DNA from: Paenibacillus pasadenensis
Lineage (GTDB): Bacteria > Bacillota > Bacilli > Paenibacillales > Paenibacillaceae
Assembly: GCF_023715725.1 (NCBI RefSeq)
Contig: NZ_JAMBOT010000003.1
Coordinates: 62,001-126,000, forward strand
Direction: 5' to 3'
DNA length: 64,000 bases
Positions 17,935 to 24,838 of the stretch are shown here, piece after piece. Made by a program: the position numbers and the translations under genes. The notes beneath the pieces are model-generated. The model was not told where the DNA came from and searched no databases. It worked only from the letters and a program-made list of their open reading frames with translations. Position 1 is the first letter of the stretch. Each line of letters opens with the position of its first letter.

Positions 17935-18780
17935 ATGGGGAAAATGGTTCTGTTTGGAGACAAAAGCCTGTTTACGCCAAGCCAGCAGAGGCTGGCCGAC
18001 TTCGTTGAGAGGAATCCGGAAGAGGTTCTGTTTTTGACGGAGCAGGAAATCGCGGACCGCATCGGAGTTAGCATTGCTACCGTATCCCGCTTCTGGCGCA
18101 CGGTCGGTTACGACAATATGAAAGCGTTCAAAGCCAAGCTGCGCGGCGCAGCGGATGCGACGCCTTCGCTTAAGCTGGAGACGACAATTGCCGGGCTCGA
18201 TCCCGCCAGCCTCCCGGCTCGCATGCTGGAGCAGACGAGCGCGCATTTGGAGCTCACCGCACGCGAGCTGCGGCCGGAAGAGCTGGAGGAGACGGCTCGT
18301 TTCATGACGGCGGCCCGCCGGATCTATGTCCATGCCCCCGGGCCTTCCCGGGCGCTGGGCGAGCTGCTCTCGTTCCGGCTGGGGCGCTTCGGCCTAACGG
18401 TACAGCTGATGGCCGGGAGCGGCCACGAGCTGCTGGAATCGCTGGCCCAGCTGCAAAGCGACGACGCCGTTTTGCTATTCTGTTTTACGAGGATGCTTCC
18501 GGAGACGGAAGTGATTCTGGATTGTATCGGCCGCACGGGCTGTCCGGGCGCGATGCTGACGGACCGTGAGGAGCTGCGGTACGGCCATCCCGTGCGCAAT
18601 TCCTTCTGGGTTAGCCGGGGCGAGCTCGGGGAGTTCCACTCCATGACCGCGCCGCTGCTGCTCATCGAGCAGCTCATTTTGAGCATCGGCCTGCTGCAAA
18701 AAGAAGCCGTCCTGAAGCGGCTGGACGTGCTGACGGAGCTGCGCAGCCGCTACGCAAACAAGCTACCGCGCGGGCGGTAG
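17935..18780 (+). CDS. MurR/RpiR family transcriptional regulator with SIS domain
   Basis: The 281-residue regulator has an N-terminal RpiR helix-turn-helix domain (about residues 10-75: LTEQEIADRIGVSIATVSRFWRTVGYDNMKAFKAKL). A SIS sugar-isomerase-fold domain (about 105-240) includes RRIYVHAPGPSRALGELLSFRLGRFG and binds phosphosugars in known members. It is transcribed divergently from the ECF/PHP operon, with an 11-bp inverted motif shared by both promoters, so it very likely controls that operon. ATG 17935 follows GAGGG; a second ATG three codons on is a possible alternative. The last codons form a perfect CTACCGC/GCGGTAG hairpin over the stop. Confidence 0.92.
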   Translation: MGKMVLFGDKSLFTPSQQRLADFVERNPEEVLFLTEQEIADRIGVSIATVSRFWRTVGYDNMKAFKAKLRGAADATPSLKLETTIAGLDPASLPARMLEQTSAHLELTARELRPEELEETARFMTAARRIYVHAPGPSRALGELLSFRLGRFGLTVQLMAGSGHELLESLAQLQSDDAVLLFCFTRMLPETEVILDCIGRTGCPGAMLTDREELRYGHPVRNSFWVSRGELGEFHSMTAPLLLIEQLILSIGLLQKEAVLKRLDVLTELRSRYANKLPRGR

Positions 18781-18843
18781 CGGCGCGGTATGATGGGATC
18801 TGGCCTGATGCTGCTGCTCGAAGGCTGGCGGTCGAGGTGGCTT

Positions 18844-19001
18844 TAGCTTGTAGCTGGCTCGTCGCAGTTGGCGCATGGTTCATCCTAATTCTAGCTTATT
18901 GCTGGCTCGTCGCTCTAGCGCCGGGCTCATTTCAATTCTAGTTTGTTACTGGCTCATGGCGACGGTTCAATTCTAGTTTGTTACTGGCTCGTGGCGACGG
19001 T
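18844..19001. repeat. Degenerate tandem repeat of four units
   Basis: Units beginning TAGCTTGTAGCTGGCTCGTCG (18844), TAGCTTATTGCTGGCTCGTCG (18892), TAGTTTGTTACTGGCTCATGG (18939) and TAGTTTGTTACTGGCTCGTGG (18974) are separated by AATTC-ending spacers. Unit lengths are 48, 47 and 35 bp. The last two copies are nearly identical. No open frame spans them. Confidence 0.75.
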
Positions 19002-19090
19002 CTGACCCTATCTCTAACATCTTGCAGGTATGTCGCTTCTGGCGCAGGTTTCGTACTATTTTAGACTGAGCTCTTTTTTCACCAGACTTC

Positions 19091-19273
19091 TAACGCAACT
19101 GTAAGAGCTTATTGGATGAAATTGGTCACTTTCTGAAACGTAACGCAACTGAGCGGCCTTATTTAGGCAATTTAACGCCGAAAAGCCCGCCAAATCACAC
19201 TATAACGCTTCTCAGTTGCGTTAGCCGCTCAAACGGGCGCAAAAAAGCCGAATAACGTTTGTGAGTTGCGTTA
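19091..19273. repeat. Palindromic array of four TAACGCAACT repeats
   Basis: TAACGCAACT occurs at 19091 and 19141 on the plus strand and as AGTTGCGTTA at 19214 and 19264. Each copy is followed, in its own orientation, by a loosely conserved stretch ending in TTAT about 20 bases on. The two-plus-two inverted arrangement resembles a REP/BIME-type intergenic element. No coding potential is evident between 18781 and 19476 apart from repeats and a hairpin. Confidence 0.75.
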
Positions 19274-19290
19274 AAGTTTCGCGATAAGTA

Positions 19291-19316
19291 AACCGGAGAG
19301 AACCCGCTCCGGTTTT
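19291..19316. terminator. Bidirectional terminator between rpiR and prmC
   Basis: AACCGGAG (19291-19298) pairs with CTCCGGTT (19307-19314), followed by TT on the plus strand and by TTTACTT on the minus strand. It is placed to end both the plus-strand regulator transcript and the minus-strand prmC transcript. Confidence 0.65.
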
Positions 19317-19383
19317 CGTCTCGTGACACTCCTCGGGCTTGATTGCTAGTTCTGCTTCTACCTCTGCTCCTGCTCCTGCTCTT

Positions 19384-19476
19384 GCTTCTGCTTCTGCTTC
19401 TGCTTCTGCTTCTGCTTCTGCTTCTGCTTCTGCTTCTGCTTCTGCTTCTGCTTCTGCTTCTGCTTCTGCTTCTGCT
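19384..19476. repeat. Hexanucleotide microsatellite, about 15 copies
   Basis: The unit GCTTCT is repeated almost perfectly for about 93 bp, beginning right after the prmC stop codon (19477-19479). Partial units extend to about 19360. Slippage would leave the prmC stop intact. In other frames the tract encodes Glu-Ala or Ser-Ala dipeptides, but no gene is supported. Confidence 0.9.
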
Positions 19477-20538
19477 CTAAGCGTGCCCGGAACCGGTGCG
19501 CACCGCCACCACATGGCGGTCGATGCCGCCATAATCGGTCACGACGGAAATATCGTTCCAGTGGCCGAATGCCTCAAGCAGCCGGGCCACCTCGGCGGCT
19601 TGCCCGATGCCCAGCTCAAAAGCAACAATAGACGGCAGCCGCTTCAATTCACGCAGCTGCTCCGCCATCCGGCGGTACGGGTCGAGCCCGTCCGCTCCGC
19701 CGTCAAGCGCAAGGAGCGGCTCATAGTCGCGCACCTCGCGCTGCAGGCCGGGCAAGTCTCCGGCGGGAATATAGGGCGGGTTGGACACAAGAATGTCCAG
19801 CTCCAGCCCGGCATACTCCCCGCCGCCCGCCGCCAGGAAGGGGGCCAACAGGTCCCCTTCCGCAAAAGCCCGCACCGGCGCATGCAGCCGCTCCGCATTG
19901 GCGCGCGCCGCAGCAAGCGCCGCCGGCGACAGATCGGAGGCGTATACCCGCCACCGGGGACGCTCCGCCGCCAGCGTCAGCGCAATCGCTCCGCTGCCCG
20001 TGCCGACATCGAGGACAAGCGGCGCATCCGCCGGGCCGCCAACCTGCGCGGACTCCGCAGCATGGCCGCTAGAAAAAGCTACGGCTTCCAAGCCGCCGCC
20101 AGCGGCATGGCCCGCCTGCTGCGCCGCGTCCTCGCTACTCGCAGCAGACGGCCACAGCCGGTCGGCCGCTTTCAGCACCGCCTCAACGAGCAGCTCCGTT
20201 TCCGGGCGCGGAATAAGAACAGCCGGCGATACGGCAAAAGGCCGGCCGTAAAACCACTGCTCTCCGGCAATATATTGCGCCGGTTCCCCCCTGCCTTTGC
20301 GGCTGACCGCCTCCGACCAGGCTGCTGCCCTATCCGCCGGGAAGCCTTCGCGCGCGCCAAGCATCAATTCGGCGCGGCTCATGCCCAGCACATGCTGAAG
20401 CAGCAGAGAAACGTTATCCTCGGCCTCTTCAACTCCGCGCTCATGAAGGTATGCGGCAGCATGCCGCCGCGCCTCACTCAGCGATAATCCCGCAGGCGGA
20501 CGATAAGCCTCGCCGCTCTTTTGTCCACCGATGTCCAT
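19477..20538 (-). CDS. prmC: Peptide chain release factor N5-glutamine methyltransferase
   Basis: PrmC methylates the glutamine of the GGQ motif in release factors, increasing termination efficiency. The 353-residue protein has the N-terminal helical domain (about 1-90), the SAM-binding motif VLDVGTGSGAIALTLA and the catalytic NPPY in LVSNPPYIPAGD. An Ala/Gly-rich insert of about 35 residues lies just before the SAM motif and makes it longer than typical 280-290-residue PrmC. The start at 20538 (MDIGGQK) is preceded by GAGGGG; the frame is open eight codons further. It is encoded downstream of its substrate gene prfA. Confidence 0.95.
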   Translation of the reverse strand: MDIGGQKSGEAYRPPAGLSLSEARRHAAAYLHERGVEEAEDNVSLLLQHVLGMSRAELMLGAREGFPADRAAAWSEAVSRKGRGEPAQYIAGEQWFYGRPFAVSPAVLIPRPETELLVEAVLKAADRLWPSAASSEDAAQQAGHAAGGGLEAVAFSSGHAAESAQVGGPADAPLVLDVGTGSGAIALTLAAERPRWRVYASDLSPAALAAARANAERLHAPVRAFAEGDLLAPFLAAGGGEYAGLELDILVSNPPYIPAGDLPGLQREVRDYEPLLALDGGADGLDPYRRMAEQLRELKRLPSIVAFELGIGQAAEVARLLEAFGHWNDISVVTDYGGIDRHVVAVRTGSGHA

Positions 20539-20560
20539 GCGATTTACCCCTCTCCTACAC

Positions 20561-20591
20561 AAAAAGCCCCGCCCTTTCGGGAGAAGCTTTC
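20561..20591 (-). terminator. Terminator-like hairpin between prfA and prmC
   Basis: On the minus strand AAGCTTCTCCC-GAAA-GGGCGGGGCTT with wobble pairs is followed by TTT. It lies 75 bp after prfA and ends directly before the prmC ribosome binding site, so it could attenuate prmC expression or shield its leader. Confidence 0.45.
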
Positions 20592-20665
20592 TGAAATCAA
20601 GCTATAGATTTACGCAAAGTGTTTCATCTGTAGCAATTTAAGCCCAATGTTTCTTCTATACCCGT

Positions 20666-21739
20666 TTAAGCCAGGTTTTCCTTCTCCAGCATCTCAGCCT
20701 GCTCCGCCAGAGACAAGGAATTGACGATCTCGTTCATGTCGCCGTTCATAATGGTATCCAGCCGGTGCAGCGTTAGGCCGATGCGGTGATCCGTCACGCG
20801 GCTTTGCGGGAAGTTGTACGTGCGGATGCGTTCGCTGCGGTCGCCCGTGCCAACCTTGCTTCTGCGGTCTCCCGCAATTTTGGCTTCTTCTTCCTGGCGA
20901 TGAATGTCATAAATACGGGCGCGAAGAACCTGCAGCGCCTTCGCTTTATTCTCATTCTGCGACTTGCCGTCCTGACAGGTCGCCACGATGCCCGTTGGCA
21001 CATGCGTTACGCGCACGGCGGACTTTGTCGTGTTGACGGATTGCCCGCCCGCGCCGCTGGAGCAGAACGTATCCACGCGGATGTCTTTGTCGAGAATCTC
21101 GACCTCGACTTCCTCCACTTCCGGCATAACCGCAACCGTCGATGTCGACGTATGGATGCGGCCGCCGGATTCCGTTACCGGAATGCGCTGCACGCGATGC
21201 GCGCCGCTCTCAAACTTCAGCTTGCTGTAAGCGCCCTTGCCTGACACCTTGAAAATAACCTCTTTAAACCCGCCGAGATCGCTCTCGCTCGCGTCCATCA
21301 GCTCCACGCGCCAGCCCTGAGCCTCCGAGTAGCGGGTGTACATGCGGTACAGATCCGACGCAAACAGCGCGGCCTCGTCGCCGCCAGCGGCGCCGCGAAT
21401 CTCAACGATGACGTTTTTGTCGTCATTCGGATCTTTCGGAAGCAGCAGGACACGAATCTCTTCCTCCAGCTCCTTCAGCCGGACGCTCAGCTCCTCCAGC
21501 TCCATTTTAACCATCTCGCGCATCTCATCATCGAGCTTCTCTGCCTGCATCGCCTTGGCGTCCTCGTACTGAGCGTGCGCTACCTTATATTCCGAATAAG
21601 CATCATATGCGCCCTGCAGATCCGACTGCTCCTTAGAAAGATCGCGCAGCCGCTTAGGATCGCTGGCTACATCAGGATCGCACAGCAGCTCGCTCAGCTT
21701 ATCATACCGGTCGGCAAGCGCCTGTAAACGGTCTAACAC
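20666..21739 (-). CDS. prfA: Peptide chain release factor 1
   Basis: RF1 recognises UAA and UAG stop codons on the ribosome and triggers peptide release. The 357-residue protein is full length and carries the catalytic GGQ in [12 protein letters not shown] (about residues 230-241). The N-terminal coiled coil (residues 1-100) and the codon-recognition region around VRVTHVPTG are present. It is the first gene of the prfA-prmC pair. The stop-codon specificity P-x-T-type tripeptide was not resolved from sequence by eye. Confidence 0.99.
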   Translation of the reverse strand: MLDRLQALADRYDKLSELLCDPDVASDPKRLRDLSKEQSDLQGAYDAYSEYKVAHAQYEDAKAMQAEKLDDEMREMVKMELEELSVRLKELEEEIRVLLLPKDPNDDKNVIVEIRGAAGGDEAALFASDLYRMYTRYSEAQGWRVELMDASESDLGGFKEVIFKVSGKGAYSKLKFESGAHRVQRIPVTESGGRIHTSTSTVAVMPEVEEVEVEILDKDIRVDTFCSSGAGGQSVNTTKSAVRVTHVPTGIVATCQDGKSQNENKAKALQVLRARIYDIHRQEEEAKIAGDRRSKVGTGDRSERIRTYNFPQSRVTDHRIGLTLHRLDTIMNGDMNEIVNSLSLAEQAEMLEKENLA

Positions 21740-21905
21740 CTGACTTCACCCCTGTATAAAATTAAGTTCAGCATAGTCCACAAAAATGTCCTGCCTTTCA
21801 TTATACCATATATGACGGCATTCCATAAACGGTTATGAGCGATTAGAAAGCGGTTAGGCATAATTCTGCGCGTTCCAGGTATCCGACAGGTTACCGAAAA
21901 CATGC

Positions 21906-21945
21906 AAACACCCCGCAAAAGCCGGAGCTTCTGCGGGGTGTTTTT
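21906..21945 (-). terminator. Bidirectional terminator of ychF
   Basis: AACACCCCGCA and TGCGGGGTGTT form an 11-bp stem, with TTTTT on the plus side and TTTGCATGTTTT on the minus side. It lies 27 bp after the ychF stop. Confidence 0.85.
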
Positions 21946-21972
21946 GCCGCCTGCAATGCAAGCAGCGAGTCC

Positions 21973-23073
21973 TTATACGTTAAAACGGAAGTGCATAACG
22001 TCGCCGTCCTGCACGATATATTCCTTGCCTTCGAGACGCAGCTGGCCGCGCTCGCGGGCTACGTTCATCGACCCCGCCGCAACCAGATCGTTGTAAGCAA
22101 CAACCTCGGCGCGGATAAAGCCTTTTTCGAAATCGCTATGGATGACGCCGGCTGCCTGAGGCGCCTTCATGCCTTTGCGGATCGTCCAGGCGCGAACCTC
22201 TTGAACGCCAGCCGTGAAGTACGTGTACAGGCCAAGCAGCTTGTACGCGCTTTTGATAAGGCGGTTCAAGCCGGATTCCTGCATGCCGAGCTCTTGCAGG
22301 AACATTTCCTTATCCTCGCCTTCAAGCTCGGCAATTTCAGATTCAACCTTCGCGCTAATCGGCACAACCTCTGCGTTCTCCGACACGGCGAACTCGCGCA
22401 CCAGCTTCACGTACGGGTTGCCTTCCGCATCCGCAACTTCATCCTCGCTAACGTTAGCCGCGTAAAGAACCGGCTTCATCGTCAGCAAATGCAGATCGCG
22501 AAGCAGAATACGCTCCTCGTCGGTAAGCTCAACGCTGCGGGCAGCTTTGTCACTGTAGAGCGCGTCTTTCAGACGCTCCAGCACTTCCAGCTCCTGCGCA
22601 TGCTGTTTATTGCCGCCCTTCATGTTTTTGCGGGTGCGGTCAATACGACGGTCAACGGAATCGATGTCCGCCAGGATGAGCTCCAGGTTAATCGTCTGAA
22701 TATCGCCCAGCGGATCCACTTTGCCGGATACGTGGGTAATATTCTCGTCCTGGAAGCAGCGCACAACGTGCACGATCGCGTCCACTTCCCGGATATGAGC
22801 CAGAAACTTGTTGCCAAGCCCTTCGCCCCTGCTTGCTCCGGCGACGAGACCTGCGATATCGACAAACTCAAACGCAGTTGGAACCGTTTGTTTCGGTACG
22901 ACAAGCTCAGTCAATTTATCCAGCCGCTCGTCCGGCACTTCCACGACGCCGACGTTAGGATCGATTGTACAGAACGGATAGTTGGCGGATTCGGCTCCCG
23001 CCTGAGTAATAGCATTAAAAAGCGTCGACTTTCCGACGTTCGGAAGACCGACGATGCCGCATGAGAGCGCCAA
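21973..23073 (-). CDS. ychF: Redox-regulated ATPase/GTPase YchF
   Basis: This Obg-family P-loop NTPase associates with ribosomes and prefers ATP. At 366 residues it equals the B. subtilis orthologue. Motifs: [18 protein letters not shown] near the N-terminus, [29 protein letters not shown] (G3 region), and the C-terminal TGS domain with [17 protein letters not shown]. The start is taken as TTG at 23073 ([12 protein letters not shown]) because AAGGAG stands 9 bases before it. The ATG six codons upstream would include the ribosome binding site within the gene. Confidence 0.97.
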   Translation of the reverse strand: MALSCGIVGLPNVGKSTLFNAITQAGAESANYPFCTIDPNVGVVEVPDERLDKLTELVVPKQTVPTAFEFVDIAGLVAGASRGEGLGNKFLAHIREVDAIVHVVRCFQDENITHVSGKVDPLGDIQTINLELILADIDSVDRRIDRTRKNMKGGNKQHAQELEVLERLKDALYSDKAARSVELTDEERILLRDLHLLTMKPVLYAANVSEDEVADAEGNPYVKLVREFAVSENAEVVPISAKVESEIAELEGEDKEMFLQELGMQESGLNRLIKSAYKLLGLYTYFTAGVQEVRAWTIRKGMKAPQAAGVIHSDFEKGFIRAEVVAYNDLVAAGSMNVARERGQLRLEGKEYIVQDGDVMHFRFNV

Positions 23074-23151
23074 TGGAAACAACTCCTTCACATTCTCTGA
23101 ATCATCTAGGAGCCATTATACATGACCTTGGCGGATTTAAAAAGAAATCGC

Positions 23152-23364
23152 TCAGCCAAGCCCCCCGGTTGTTCCGTCTTTCGCCGGCTGAATAGCCAAA
23201 ATGCCTTCCAGCCGAAACGTCCTGGGCTGGCGCTTGAGCAGATCATAAGCGGCCACGGAGCTTCCATCAACCCGCTGCAGCCGCACCAGACGGCGGGTAA
23301 ACCGCCCCCCGGCATCGGTGTAAATCAGCTCGACGTTTCTCCCGACCCACTTGCCGACATCCAT
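23152..23364 (-). CDS. Small WYL-domain-like protein
   Basis: The 70-residue protein (starting MDVGKWVGRNVELIYTD) resembles the strand-rich end of a WYL domain: VELIYTD, then VAAYDLLKRQPRTFRLEGILAI, which matches the AY...R.FRLDRI pattern. Stand-alone WYL-type fragments may bind ligands or nucleic acid; no DNA-binding domain is present. The start at 23364 has AGGAGAGGGG upstream. A 16-bp inverted repeat with a U-tract sits immediately 5' of the ribosome binding site. The gene precedes ychF on the same strand by 78 bp. Function unknown. Confidence 0.7.
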   Translation of the reverse strand: MDVGKWVGRNVELIYTDAGGRFTRRLVRLQRVDGSSVAAYDLLKRQPRTFRLEGILAIQPAKDGTTGGLG

Positions 23365-23384
23365 TTCGCCAGCCCCTCTCCTAA

Positions 23385-23441
23385 TAAAAAAAAGAACATA
23401 CATTCGTATATAACTCATTATATGCACGAATGTATGTTCTT
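23385..23441 (-). terminator. 16-bp perfect inverted repeat with U-tract, terminator of the lipoprotein gene
   Basis: AAGAACATACATTCGT (23392-23407) pairs perfectly with ACGAATGTATGTTCTT (23426-23441) around an 18-base loop. On the minus strand it is followed by a run of T, as expected for termination 32 bp after the lipoprotein gene. The arms also resemble Bacillus LexA boxes and the loop contains TATAAT on the minus strand. Confidence 0.75.
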
Positions 23442-23472
23442 ATACATAGGAAAGATATTCCTGACCTTAAAC

Positions 23473-24429
23473 TTAAGGATTAAATTCCTCCAGCCCTTCT
23501 TCGCCGAGAGCGTCAATCAAGCCTTGATCCAGAGGCATTACCTCGGGAGCGTTTTTCGCCTCCTCCGGCACTATGACGGGCTCGGCCTCGTTCCATTTGC
23601 TGTAATCAATCGTAAGCGACTGCTTCAGCGTGGAAGGATTGCCGGGGTCGTATTCTATAGTCATCTCGGCATCCGCGACCAGCTGCTTCAGCATTCCGGT
23701 TTTCTCCTCAAACACAAGGCGGTAGTCCAGCTTGGACACCTTTATGGAATCCCGGACGCGGGCTTCCATATCGTCAATGCCCATCGTGCTGCGCAAAAGA
23801 TTACGGACCAAAGCGTCGGCAGCCTTGTCCGAGCCGCTCCCTTTATAGTCGAGCACCAGGCTTCCATCCGAGAGCGAACTGCGGAATGATTCCGCATACG
23901 GCATGATCCGTTCCAGTTCCTTAGCCGGAGCAATTTGAAAATCGGACAATGTCGCTTTGATTTTAGGCACCTCGTCCGCAAGCATACGGCTCCAGGCTTT
24001 GGCTGCGGGGTCGTACATATAGTAACCATCGGACGTCAGGTAGGAGTCCACGGCGGATTTTTCGCCCATATAATCGTTTTCGGTCTTCTGTTTCACCGCC
24101 AGCGGCTCCAGCACAACACTTCCGCTATTTTTCATCGTCATGGAGGATGTCTCTCCATCCACCGTTATGTCCTGCTTCAGCGCCATCGTCAATTCCAGGC
24201 TGCTTGTATCTTTGACGGCCTGAATTCCTGCATTTAAGGCTCCTTTGGCGCCGGGATCGTCCGCCGTGTTACGGCTCTGCTCCACCGCTGCGGAAGGCTG
24301 CGGCGTGGTTTGTGCATCCTTGGAGTTGTCCGCACAGCCGACGGCGATCAGCAGAGCTGCAATTCCGCAGGTTATGGACAAGCTTCGTTTTGCAATCCCT
24401 TTCCGGGAGATATTCAAGTTGTTATACAT
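23473..24429 (-). CDS. Lipoprotein, DUF6612-like
   Basis: The 318-residue protein has a lipoprotein signal peptide (residues 1-31: KRSLSITCGIAALLIAVGC, lipobox with Cys at about 31). It would be anchored to the outer face of the membrane after lipidation. The mature part has the layout of the DUF6612/LolA-like family: SSLELTMALKQDITVDGE, YLTSDGYYMYDPAAKAWSRM and a late YRLVFEEKTGMLKQLVADAEMTIEYD. Such proteins often sense or carry hydrophobic ligands; here the role is unknown. The start at 24429 has AAAGGAG 8 bases upstream. It ends at a strong hairpin terminator. Confidence 0.85.
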   Translation of the reverse strand: MYNNLNISRKGIAKRSLSITCGIAALLIAVGCADNSKDAQTTPQPSAAVEQSRNTADDPGAKGALNAGIQAVKDTSSLELTMALKQDITVDGETSSMTMKNSGSVVLEPLAVKQKTENDYMGEKSAVDSYLTSDGYYMYDPAAKAWSRMLADEVPKIKATLSDFQIAPAKELERIMPYAESFRSSLSDGSLVLDYKGSGSDKAADALVRNLLRSTMGIDDMEARVRDSIKVSKLDYRLVFEEKTGMLKQLVADAEMTIEYDPGNPSTLKQSLTIDYSKWNEAEPVIVPEEAKNAPEVMPLDQGLIDALGEEGLEEFNP

Positions 24430-24566
24430 GCTGCACTCTCCTTTCGGATGGCGCATGGACTCCATGTCAGCTTCTGCTTGTTTCAAGTTAATTTGATTCA
24501 AGCCCCTTGAATCCGATCTCACACTAGTGCCGGATCGGCAAGTTTTTGCGGCAAACGTTGCCTCCT

Positions 24567-24596
24567 GCATGGCCCCAGGCCCGCTGAACCATACTA
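24567..24596 (+). promoter_or_regulatory. Candidate sigma-G promoter
   Basis: GCATG (24567-24571), 18 bp, then CATACTA (24590-24596) matches the sigma-G consensus (-35 gcATR, -10 cATnnTA, spacing 17-18). It is positioned 22 bp before the ATG of a 48-codon gene with a strong ribosome binding site. This implies forespore expression. Confidence 0.6.
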
Positions 24597-24618
24597 ACGC
24601 CATGGGAGGTGAGCTGAA

Positions 24619-24765
24619 ATGGAGAACAAGAACCATCAAGGTAACTATAAAGGAACGGCCTCCATGCATGCAAAGAACCAAAGTATGGAATTCGTCAACG
24701 ATGTTGTGGAAGATGTGAAGTCTGTCACTAATTTTACCGGCAAAAAAAAGAAAAAAACGGACTGA
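24619..24765 (+). CDS. 48-residue hydrophilic protein, probable forespore gene
   Basis: A short frame of 49 codons including TGA begins at ATG 24619 with GGGAGGTGA 5-13 bases upstream, one of the best ribosome binding sites in the window. The product is hydrophilic, starts MENKNHQGNYKG, has a central EFVNDVVEDVKSVTNF helix and ends in a lysine run (GKKKKKTD). A sigma-G-like promoter precedes it and a strong terminator follows 16 bp after the stop. Size, composition and promoter resemble minor small acid-soluble spore proteins, but I do not recognise the sequence as a known Ssp family. Confidence 0.7.
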   Translation: MENKNHQGNYKGTASMHAKNQSMEFVNDVVEDVKSVTNFTGKKKKKTD

Positions 24766-24781
24766 GCCAATCGACAAAAAG

Positions 24782-24825
24782 CGGCCTCATCTTCCGCTTA
24801 AAGCGGAAGACGAGGCCGGATTTTT
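24782..24825. terminator. Bidirectional terminator between the small spore gene and the giant surface protein
   Basis: An 18-bp stem with one mismatch (arms 24782-24799 and 24801-24818) is followed by TTTTT on the plus strand. It serves the converging genes on both sides. Confidence 0.85.
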
Positions 24826-24838
24826 GCTGTTTATTCGC

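Noticed and set aside
19221..19532. Open frame encoding a long Glu-Ala dipeptide run on the minus strand
   Set aside because: It is produced by the GCTTCT microsatellite and overlaps the end of prmC in another frame; no ribosome binding site or non-repeat domain.
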